In this document: piece after piece, positions 1 to 7,308 of the stretch | Numbering within the stretch: the first letter of the stretch is position 1 | Layout: every line of letters begins with the position of its first letter | Source: JABDDM01 sp038240295 | GTDB lineage: Bacteria; Bacteroidota; Ignavibacteria; Palsa-1295 | NCBI GenBank assembly: GCA_038240295.1 | Contig: JBBSDW010000120.1 | Coordinates: 1-10,260, forward strand | DNA length: 10,260 nucleotides | Direction of reading: 5' to 3' | Translations under genes and position numbers: made by a program | Notes under the pieces: model-generated | What the model saw: the letters and a program-made list of their open reading frames with translations, nothing else | Databases searched by the model: none | Told to the model about the DNA's origin: nothing

Positions 1-3000
1 AAAGATCTTACAGATAATGTAAACTTCATGGCTGGTAATCTTACCGGTCAAGTGCGAAATATCGCTGAAGTTACCACAGCGGTGGCAAATGGGGATCTCT
101 CGAAGAAGATCACAGCCGATGTCAAAGGCGAGATTCTGGAGTTGAAGAACACGTTCAATACGATGGTCGATCAGCTTAACTCGTTCGCGTCGGAAGTAAC
201 CCGTGTGGCTCGCGAGGTAGGTACCGAAGGAAAACTTGGCGGTCAGGCGGAAGTCAAAGGTGTAAGCGGTACGTGGAAGGATCTGACGGACAATGTAAAC
301 TTCATGGCCGGCAACCTCACCGCCCAGGTGCGAAACATCGCGAACGTTACGACCGCTGTAGCTAATGGCGATCTGTCGAAGAAGATCACGGTAGATGTAA
401 AGGGTGAAATTCAGGAGCTGAAAAACACGATCAACACGATGGTCGATCAGCTTAACTCTTTCGCATCGGAAGTAACACGCGTGGCTCGCGAAGTAGGAAC
501 AGAAGGAAAGCTTGGTGGTCAGGCAGAAGTGAAAGGAGTCGCCGGTACGTGGAAGGATCTTACGGACAATGTAAACTTCATGGCCGGTAACCTTACCGCG
601 CAGGTGCGAGGTATTGCCCGAGTTGTTACTGCGGTCGCTAATGGAAACCTCAAACGCAAACTTGCGGTGGAGGCCATGGGCGAGATCGCCGAACTTGCCG
701 ATACGATCAACGCTATGATCGACACGCTCGCAACTTTTGCCGATCAGGTAACGACAGTGGCGCGCGAAGTAGGTATCGAAGGAAAGCTTGGAGGTCAGGC
801 TATGGTGCCTGGTGCGTCCGGTACGTGGCGCGATCTAACAGATAATGTAAACCGTCTCGCGGCAAATCTTACCACTCAGGTGCGCGCTATGGCCGAGGTA
901 GCAACCGCCGTAACGAAAGGTGATCTCACACGGTCCATCACGGTCGAAGCGGCAGGCGAAGTCGCGTACCTCAAGGACAACGTGAACGAGATGATCCGCA
1001 ACCTCAAAGACACGACGCACAAGAATACAGAGCAGGATTGGCTCAAGACAAATCTTGCAACGTTCACCAGACTCTTGCAAGGGCAAAAAGATCTCTGGAC
1101 GGTTTCGAGACTTATTCTTTCCGAACTCGGACCGCTCGTCAGCGTGCAGCACGGCGTCTTCTATATTACAGAGACGCTCGGAGATTCGGCAATCCTCAAA
1201 CTTCTTGCGAGCTACGCCTACAAAGAGCGTAAGAATTTGAGTAATGAATTCAAACTTGGCGAAGGCCTGGTTGGTCAGTGCGCGTTGGAGAAGGAGCGAA
1301 TTCTCGTCAATGGTGTACCGAACGATTATATCAAGATCAATTCCGGGCTCGGCGAATCTTCGCCGCTCAACATTGTCGTGCTGCCGGTTCTGTTCGAAGG
1401 TCAGGTAAAGGCCGTTATTGAGCTGGCGTCGTTCCATTCGTTCAACGATAACCATCTTGCGCTGCTCGATCAGCTGACGGAGTCGATCGGTATCGTTCTA
1501 AACACGATCGAAGCGAATATGCGTACGGAATCGCTCCTTGCACAGTCGCAATCGCTCACACAGGAATTGCAGAGCCAGCAGCAGGAGCTTACCGGCACTA
1601 ATCGCCGCCTCGAACAGCAGGCAAAGTCGCTGCAGGCATCCGAAGAACTTCTCAAGCAGCAGCAGGAAGAACTGCAGCAGACCAACGAAGAACTCGAAGA
1701 GAAAGCACAACTTCTCAGCGAACAGAAAACGGAGGTCGAACGGAAGAATCGCGAGATCGAACTCGCGCGCCGCGCACTCGAAGAGAAAGCAGAGCAGTTG
1801 GCGCTCACATCGAAATACAAGTCGGAATTCCTGGCCAACATGTCGCACGAGCTGCGGACGCCGCTTAACAGCATGCTCATTCTCTCGAAAATGCTTGCCG
1901 ATAACGTCGAGCATAACCTGACGACGAAGCAGGTAGAATTCGCGGAGACGATCCATTCTTCAGGTGCCGATCTGTTTGGTTTGATCAACGAGATCCTCGA
2001 TCTTTCGAAGATCGAATCTGGGACAATGGCGGTCGAAGTGAGCGAAGTGCCGCTTGCCGATGTGAAGGGCGACATGGAGCGAATGTTCAACCAGATCGCT
2101 CATGATAAACAGCTTGAATACGAGATCAAACTCGAAGACACAACGCCTGCAACGATCACAACCGACTCCAAACGCATTCAGCAGGTGCTCAAGAACCTTC
2201 TATCGAATGCCTTCAAGTTCACCGATCACGGCAAGGTCACGCTTACCATGGCGCTGGTGGAGAACACCGGTCAGTTCGATAACGAACTTTTGAATCATGC
2301 CGATCAAGTGATCGGGTTCGAAGTGACCGATACGGGTATCGGGATTCCGAAGGATAAGCACCGCATTATCTTCGAGTCATTCCAGCAGGCCGATGGCACG
2401 ACAAGCCGCAATTATGGCGGTACCGGACTCGGCCTTTCGATCAGCCGCGAGATCGCACGAATGCTTGGTGGCGAGATCAAACTGACTAGCGCCCCTGGCG
2501 AAGGCAGCACCTTTGCGCTCTTCCTTCCGCAGTCCTACACTCCGACGACCATCGGCGCGCGCGACGAGGAGCAGGAAAACGCGTTGCAAAACTTGTTGCC
2601 GCCGACGACGACCTCGACGAGCAATAGCGAGCGCGCCGCTGCTTCCGTAAGTTATGGTGCGGACCCTTCTGTGCTCATCGAGAATCAAGTCCACGATGAT
2701 CAGGCATCCATCCAGCCGGGCGATCGTACGCTGCTTGTTGTCGAAGATGATCCTAACTTCGCACGTATTCTGTTAGATATGGCGCGCGAAAAAGGATTCA
2801 AGGGCATCGTTGCCGGACGTGGTGAGACGGCGCTCCTGCTTGCTCGCCGCTTTAAGCCGGACGCGATCACGCTTGACATTCAACTTCCGGGTATGCATGG
2901 ACTCGCTGTGCTTGACCGCCTCAAGCACGATCCCCTTACGCGTCACATTCCGGTGCAGATCGTGAGCGTCAGCGATGAATTGCCGCGCAATCGTAAGCTC

Positions 3001-3894
3001 GGCGCGCTCGCGCATGTCCGCAAGCCTGTAACCATCGAAGGCATGGCGCAGACGATGGACAGTATCAAGGAGTTTGTGGACCGTCCGATTAAACGACTTC
3101 TTGTTGTCGAAGATGACGAGACGCAACGTAACAGCATCCAGGAGATCATCGGCGATGTCGATATCGAAATGGTCACCGTAGGGACTGGCGAAGAAGCGTT
3201 GAATCTTCTTAAGGCGGATCACTTCGATTGCACGGTGCTCGATCTGGGATTGCCGGACATGACGGGCTTTGAGTTGATCGAGCGTATCCGTAAGGAAGAA
3301 AAGCTGAAGGATCTGCCTGTCGTTGTCTATACCGGAAGAGATCTTACCAAGAAGCAGGCGGCAGAACTCAATAAACTCGCCGAAGCTGTCATCGTTAAGG
3401 GTGCAACTTCGATCGATCGATTGCTCGACGAGACCGCGCTCTTCCTGCACCGCGTCGAAGCGAATTTACCGGACGATAAACGTTCGAGACTCGAGAACAT
3501 GCACCACAGCGAAGTGACGCTCGCGCAAAAGAAGATTCTTGTCGTCGATGACGATATCAGAAATATCTTTGCACTGACCAGCATACTCGAACGTCATCAA
3601 ATGGAAGTTGTCTACGCAGAAAATGGCAAAGATGGTATCGACTTCCTGCAGCAGACGCCTGGCATTGAGGCAGTCCTCATGGATGTGATGATGCCAGGAA
3701 TGGACGGCTACGAAACGATGCGCACGATCCGCAAGAATAAAAAATTCAAATCGCTGCCGATCATTGCCGTTACTGCAAAGGCTATGAAGGGCGACCGCGA
3801 GAAGTGCATCGAAGCAGGTGCAAGCGATTATATCACAAAGCCGGTCGATGTCGATCAATTACTTTCGTTACTTCGCATTTGGCTCTATAAATGA
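1..3894 (+). CDS. Hybrid sensor histidine kinase: HAMP array - GAF - coiled coil - HisKA/HATPase - three receivers (5' partial)
   Basis: The frame is open from base 1 to TGA 3892-3894 (1,297 residues visible); the true start lies left of the window. Domains in order: at least four 92-residue HAMP units (residues 2 to ~340), GAF (~347-505), a Glu/Gln-rich coiled coil (~510-605), HisKA with H-box His616 (motif SHELRTP), HATPase_c (~715-845; N-box Asn736, G1 DTGIG at 777-781, G2 GGTGLGL), a low-complexity linker, then receivers at ~909-1030, 1031-1155 and 1177-1297 with phospho-acceptor aspartates Asp959, Asp1081 and Asp1228. All three receivers keep the N-terminal acidic pair. Receivers 1 and 3 keep the Lys-Pro pair (Lys1008, Lys1280); receiver 2 has Lys1133 followed by Gly. 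The family autophosphorylates on His and relays to Asp. No membrane segment is visible, but the N-terminus is missing. The stop overlaps the start of the CheR gene. Domain calls are secure; the signal sensed is unknown. Confidence 0.96.
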   Translation, partial: KDLTDNVNFMAGNLTGQVRNIAEVTTAVANGDLSKKITADVKGEILELKNTFNTMVDQLNSFASEVTRVAREVGTEGKLGGQAEVKGVSGTWKDLTDNVNFMAGNLTAQVRNIANVTTAVANGDLSKKITVDVKGEIQELKNTINTMVDQLNSFASEVTRVAREVGTEGKLGGQAEVKGVAGTWKDLTDNVNFMAGNLTAQVRGIARVVTAVANGNLKRKLAVEAMGEIAELADTINAMIDTLATFADQVTTVAREVGIEGKLGGQAMVPGASGTWRDLTDNVNRLAANLTTQVRAMAEVATAVTKGDLTRSITVEAAGEVAYLKDNVNEMIRNLKDTTHKNTEQDWLKTNLATFTRLLQGQKDLWTVSRLILSELGPLVSVQHGVFYITETLGDSAILKLLASYAYKERKNLSNEFKLGEGLVGQCALEKERILVNGVPNDYIKINSGLGESSPLNIVVLPVLFEGQVKAVIELASFHSFNDNHLALLDQLTESIGIVLNTIEANMRTESLLAQSQSLTQELQSQQQELTGTNRRLEQQAKSLQASEELLKQQQEELQQTNEELEEKAQLLSEQKTEVERKNREIELARRALEEKAEQLALTSKYKSEFLANMSHELRTPLNSMLILSKMLADNVEHNLTTKQVEFAETIHSSGADLFGLINEILDLSKIESGTMAVEVSEVPLADVKGDMERMFNQIAHDKQLEYEIKLEDTTPATITTDSKRIQQVLKNLLSNAFKFTDHGKVTLTMALVENTGQFDNELLNHADQVIGFEVTDTGIGIPKDKHRIIFESFQQADGTTSRNYGGTGLGLSISREIARMLGGEIKLTSAPGEGSTFALFLPQSYTPTTIGARDEEQENALQNLLPPTTTSTSNSERAAASVSYGADPSVLIENQVHDDQASIQPGDRTLLVVEDDPNFARILLDMAREKGFKGIVAGRGETALLLARRFKPDAITLDIQLPGMHGLAVLDRLKHDPLTRHIPVQIVSVSDELPRNRKLGALAHVRKPVTIEGMAQTMDSIKEFVDRPIKRLLVVEDDETQRNSIQEIIGDVDIEMVTVGTGEEALNLLKADHFDCTVLDLGLPDMTGFELIERIRKEEKLKDLPVVVYTGRDLTKKQAAELNKLAEAVIVKGATSIDRLLDETALFLHRVEANLPDDKRSRLENMHHSEVTLAQKKILVVDDDIRNIFALTSILERHQMEVVYAENGKDGIDFLQQTPGIEAVLMDVMMPGMDGYETMRTIRKNKKFKSLPIIAVTAKAMKGDREKCIEAGASDYITKPVDVDQLLSLLRIWLYK
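4..1017 (+). repeat. In-frame tandem array of 276-bp HAMP-coding units
   Basis: Units begin at bases 4, 280, 556 and 832, each spaced exactly 276 bp (92 codons). The fourth unit gives way to the GAF region after about 62 residues. Each unit starts with the motif DLTDNVN. Complete units carry REVG(T/I)EGKLGGQA and end in GTWK or GTWR. By direct comparison, units 1 and 2 agree at 86 of 92 residues and units 2 and 3 at 64 of 92. The divergence grows towards the kinase core, which suggests recent duplication at the distal end. The array continues beyond the left edge, so the full copy number is unknown. The pattern matches the poly-HAMP region known from fungal group III kinases (Nik1/Os-1) and many bacterial hybrid kinases. 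Confidence 0.93.
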
Positions 3895-4967
3895 TTAGCA
3901 TCATGGAAGAATCGATGAGGAAAGCCGACCAGCCAGCGACGATTCTTACTAACGCACTTCTCGGCGCCAGCCAAAGTGCTGGGAAGGTCGTGCCGCACCG
4001 GCTTGCGTTGGTCCCCGACCGGGCAGACACAAGCGGAGCTACAGTGAACACTCTTGAAGTCAAATCAAGGAACATGGGAGAATCGCAAAACGAAGTCGAG
4101 GAGAAGAAAGCGGAAATAATTACCGGAAAGCCAATCGAAACCGAAGACGAGATTGAACTGGAATCGCTCGAAGTTCGACTTTTACTCGAAGGTATCTATA
4201 AAAGGTTTGGATTCGACTTCCGGCAGTACTCTCCAGCTTCTTTTCGGCGCAGGCTTTGGAAATGTATGCACTCGGAGAACCTGACTACGATCTCGAGTTT
4301 GCAGGACAGGATCTTTCACGATCCCGCTGCATGGAAGCGCTTCCTGGCTTCGGTGACCGTAAATGTCACCTCCATGTTCCGCGACCCCGAATTCTACCGA
4401 TCCTTTCGAACGATCGTGGTGCCATTGCTTGAGCAGCAATCTTTTATTCGAATCTGGCACGCGGGTTGTGCATCTGGGGAAGAGGTCTATTCGACCGCGA
4501 TCCTGCTGAAGGAGAGCGGCTTGCTGGATCGGTGTCGTATTTATGCTACGGACGTAAACGAAGCAGTTCTTGCAAGAGCGAGAAACGGGATATATCGGAT
4601 CGAGTCGACGGCATCTTACAACGAAAATTACAAACTTGCTGGGGGCCTCGGGGAATTTTCCGATTACTACCAGGAGCGTTACGGACACTGCATCATGGAT
4701 TCAGCGATCCGGGAGAAGATCCTATTTGCAAAACACGATCTTGTGACCGATGGCTCGTTCAATGATTTCAATGTTATCTTGTGCAGAAATGTGTTGATCT
4801 ATTTCAGTAAGAGCTTGCAGGAACAGGTGCATCAGATGCTTTACAAGAGCCTGACGGCTGGCGGCATTCTGGGGCTTGGCGAGCGGGAATCACTTCGACA
4901 TACTGAGGTCGAAGAATGCTACAGACCTGTTGCCGAGGCGCAGCGACTTTATCAACGAACATCTTAG
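3891..4967 (+). CDS. cheR: CheR-type protein-glutamate O-methyltransferase
   Basis: This 358-residue protein uses S-adenosylmethionine to methylate glutamate side chains, classically on chemoreceptors in the cytoplasm. The CheR N-terminal helical domain runs from about residue 92 (LLLEGIYKRFGFDFRQY) and carries the conserved patch NVTSMFRDPEF near 158-168. The Rossmann methyltransferase domain follows, with the cofactor loop WHAGCASGEEVYS (189-201), the acidic segment YATDVNEAVLARAR (218-231) and ILCRNVLIYF (296-305). The start at 3891 forms an ATGA overlap with the upstream kinase stop, implying translational coupling. However, residues 1 to ~88 are not CheR-like. Other in-frame starts lie at 3903, 3915 and 4074; the last has AAGGA just upstream, would give 297 residues and is closer to usual CheR length. 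No TPR repeats or fused CheB domain are seen. Function is secure at family level; the substrate here is unknown, since no chemoreceptor is adjacent. Confidence 0.93.
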   Translation: MISIMEESMRKADQPATILTNALLGASQSAGKVVPHRLALVPDRADTSGATVNTLEVKSRNMGESQNEVEEKKAEIITGKPIETEDEIELESLEVRLLLEGIYKRFGFDFRQYSPASFRRRLWKCMHSENLTTISSLQDRIFHDPAAWKRFLASVTVNVTSMFRDPEFYRSFRTIVVPLLEQQSFIRIWHAGCASGEEVYSTAILLKESGLLDRCRIYATDVNEAVLARARNGIYRIESTASYNENYKLAGGLGEFSDYYQERYGHCIMDSAIREKILFAKHDLVTDGSFNDFNVILCRNVLIYFSKSLQEQVHQMLYKSLTAGGILGLGERESLRHTEVEECYRPVAEAQRLYQRTS

Positions 4968-5031
4968 CACTTCTTCGTTAATCTCATTTCGATGACGTCA
5001 ATGCCTCACTTGCGATGATCACTTTTGATTA

Positions 5032-7308
5032 ATGTCCAACGTCAACATCCTTCTTGTCGATGACCACCAGGAGAATTTGATCGCGCTCGAAGCGATCCTC
5101 TCCGACGTTGGAAATCTTGTGAAGGCGACGTCCGGACGCCAGGCACTTCGAGAATTGCTAAAAACAGAGTTTGCGGTCATCCTCCTCGACGTGCAGATGC
5201 CGGAAATGGATGGCTTCGAAACCGCCGAACTCATTCGCGAACGAATTAAGCTTCAGCATACACCGATCATCTTCCTGACTGCTCGGGACAAGAGCGATAC
5301 CAATGTCTTCAAAGGCTATTCGGTGGGTGCCGTTGATTATATTTTCAAACCCTTCTCTGCCGAGGTCCTCAAGGCGAAGATTTCGGTCTTTATCGATCTC
5401 TTCAAAAAGACAGAGGAGATCAAGCGCCAGGCCGAGTTACTGCGCGAAGCCAACAATGAACTTGGCAAGACGAACAAAGCAATCGGGGGACTCTATAGTC
5501 AGTTGGAGCGCAAAAATCAGGAGTTGTACAAGGAGCGGGATTTCATTTCTGCGGTCATTGAAACAGCGGGAAGTTTTGTGATCGTGCTGGATCGTGAGGG
5601 GAAGATCGAGCGCTTTAATCGGGCATCGGAAGTAACGAGTGGCTTTTCGATCAACGATGTTCATGGCAAGTATCTTTGGGATGTTCTGGTGCAGGCCGAG
5701 GACGTCGAGAAAGTAAAACAAGTATTTGCTTCGGTCTGCGATATCGGTGGAAAGGGAGTTCTGCAACCCGAACTGAGACAAAACTTTGTTTCCTTGAACG
5801 CTGCGGGACCTCTGACGGAGGTGCTGGCCAACGAGGTTCCTGAACTCAACGAAGGCTTTCAATCGGCGCTCGCTATCGAGCCGGTGTGCAGCGAATGGTC
5901 TTGGAAGACACGAATCGGAAATCTTCGTCGCATCTCCTGGTTTCTAACCGCTCTTGTTGACGAGCAACAATCGGTGCGCTATGTCATCGGTACCGGAATC
6001 GACATTACGGACCGCTACCTGGCCGAGGAGGCAGTGAAGGATCTCAACGAGGATCTCGAGCAACGCGTCCTTACCCGCACCGCTCAACTTCAGGCCGCAA
6101 ATCACGACCTTGAATCCGAAGTATCCGAACGCAAGCGAGCGGAGAGCGAACTCAGCACCGCGAAAGATGCGGCCGAACGGGCTAACCGCGCCAAGGATCA
6201 ATTTCTTGCAGTGCTCAGTCACGAATTGCGCACACCGCTCACTCCGGTGCTCGCAATCGTTCAAATGTTGCAGGAGGATCCAGCGGTACCCGAAGAGATC
6301 TCGGTGTGGTTGCAGAGCATTCGGCGTAACGTCGAACTTGAAGCAAGGCTCATCGACGATCTTCTCGATCTGACACGTATCTCGAAAGGAAAACTTCAGC
6401 TCAACGTCGACCTGGTGGGGCTGCATCCGCTCATCGAAGAAGTCCTCGAGATCTGCAAGGAAGATATTTTGGCGAAGAAGCTTGCGATCACAAAAGAGCT
6501 TAATGCGCGCAACGATCACGTGCAAGGCGACCCCGCACGTTTGCAACAAGTGCTCTGGAACCTCATCAAGAATGCGGTGAAGTTCACGCCCTCTGGCGGC
6601 GAGATCGCGGTTCGCACGATCGACGAATCCGGTGAGATCTGCATTCAAGTGCGCGACACTGGCATCGGTATCGGTGCACCAATGCTTCCGCTGATCTTCG
6701 ACGCGTTCGAGCAAGGCGACAAGTCGATCACGCGCGAATTTGGCGGGCTTGGCCTGGGACTGGCGATCACGAAAGCGTTGGTCGAGGCCCACCAGGGATC
6801 GATCAAAGTCGAGAGCGACGGCAAGGACAAAGGCGCGACATTCTCGCTCAAGCTCGCATTGGTCGAACCGTTGCAACGCATGACTCCGGCACAACCAAAC
6901 GGTGCAAATGTTATTTTGCGCGGAGGCATACTCGTGCTCGTCGTGGAAGACAACGAAGACACTGGCGTGGCAATGAAACTGCTCCTGCAACGCCATGGCT
7001 ACCGCGTGGAAGTTGCGAAGTCCGTAAAATCGGCGATCACGCTCTTCAAACAAAATCAATTCGACGCAGTTATTAGTGATATCGGACTGCCCGATGGGAC
7101 CGGGCTCGATCTGATTCGAGCGCTCCGAGAGATCCGCATCGTGCCTGCGATCGCGCTGAGCGGTTTTGGAATGGAGCAGGATGTTGAAAAGAGTCTCGAA
7201 GCAGGATTCCTGGCGCATTTGACAAAACCTGTCAACTTCGACCAACTCGATGAAACACTTCAACGAGTAGTGGCGACACCGATTGCTGCCGCGGTAGCAG
7301 CGGCCTAA
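5032..7308 (+). CDS. Hybrid histidine kinase: receiver - coiled coil - PAS - HisKA/HATPase - receiver
   Basis: This 758-residue cytosolic protein has no visible membrane segment. Receiver 1 spans about residues 4-122 (Asp10/Asp11, phospho-acceptor Asp53, Lys106-Pro). A coiled linker follows (~125-170). Next is a PAS domain (~170-328) ending in the typical YVIGTGIDITDR; a stretch of about 45 residues (~242-288) interrupts it. A second coiled coil (~332-388) leads to HisKA with H-box His397 (SHELRTP). HATPase_c covers ~497-610 (N-box Asn514, G1 DTGIG 542-546, G2 GGLGLGL 571-577), and receiver 2 covers ~633-745 (phospho-acceptor Asp683, Lys732-Pro). The ATG at 5032 is the only sensible start: an in-frame TGA lies at 4993 with no other start between, and no Shine-Dalgarno is evident. 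The 64-bp gap to the CheR gene holds no terminator-like hairpin, so co-transcription is likely. An N-terminal receiver suggests activation by another kinase, plausibly the upstream one (inference). Confidence 0.95.
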   Translation: MSNVNILLVDDHQENLIALEAILSDVGNLVKATSGRQALRELLKTEFAVILLDVQMPEMDGFETAELIRERIKLQHTPIIFLTARDKSDTNVFKGYSVGAVDYIFKPFSAEVLKAKISVFIDLFKKTEEIKRQAELLREANNELGKTNKAIGGLYSQLERKNQELYKERDFISAVIETAGSFVIVLDREGKIERFNRASEVTSGFSINDVHGKYLWDVLVQAEDVEKVKQVFASVCDIGGKGVLQPELRQNFVSLNAAGPLTEVLANEVPELNEGFQSALAIEPVCSEWSWKTRIGNLRRISWFLTALVDEQQSVRYVIGTGIDITDRYLAEEAVKDLNEDLEQRVLTRTAQLQAANHDLESEVSERKRAESELSTAKDAAERANRAKDQFLAVLSHELRTPLTPVLAIVQMLQEDPAVPEEISVWLQSIRRNVELEARLIDDLLDLTRISKGKLQLNVDLVGLHPLIEEVLEICKEDILAKKLAITKELNARNDHVQGDPARLQQVLWNLIKNAVKFTPSGGEIAVRTIDESGEICIQVRDTGIGIGAPMLPLIFDAFEQGDKSITREFGGLGLGLAITKALVEAHQGSIKVESDGKDKGATFSLKLALVEPLQRMTPAQPNGANVILRGGILVLVVEDNEDTGVAMKLLLQRHGYRVEVAKSVKSAITLFKQNQFDAVISDIGLPDGTGLDLIRALREIRIVPAIALSGFGMEQDVEKSLEAGFLAHLTKPVNFDQLDETLQRVVATPIAAAVAAA

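Noticed and set aside
4..1017. Possible assembly artefact or CRISPR-like repeat
   Set aside because: The 276-bp units are in frame, diverged from each other at sensible positions and match the HAMP fold, so they are genuine coding repeats.
1470..2090. Minus-strand Ser/Cys-rich frame of 206 codons
   Set aside because: The Ser/Cys richness is the antisense image of Glu/Gln/Lys codons in the coiled coil, not a real protein.
2773..3450. Minus-strand open frame of 225 codons
   Set aside because: Shadow of receivers 1 and 2 of the first kinase; no domain of its own.
4993..5000. TGACGTCA palindrome between CheR and the second kinase
   Set aside because: An 8-bp palindrome is expected by chance at this rate. 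There is no partner site or promoter-like sequence, and the genes look co-transcribed.
5944..7263. Minus-strand open frame of 439 codons
   Set aside because: It is fully antisense to the HisKA/HATPase/receiver part of the second hybrid kinase. It shows no recognisable motif and its openness is explained by codon bias on the coding strand.
7285..7304. Alternative small hairpins at the kinase 3' end (GCTGC/GCAGC and GCCGC/GCGGC)
   Set aside because: They arise from an Ala-rich C-terminal codon run, have short stems, and no T-run follows directly, so a terminator cannot be supported.
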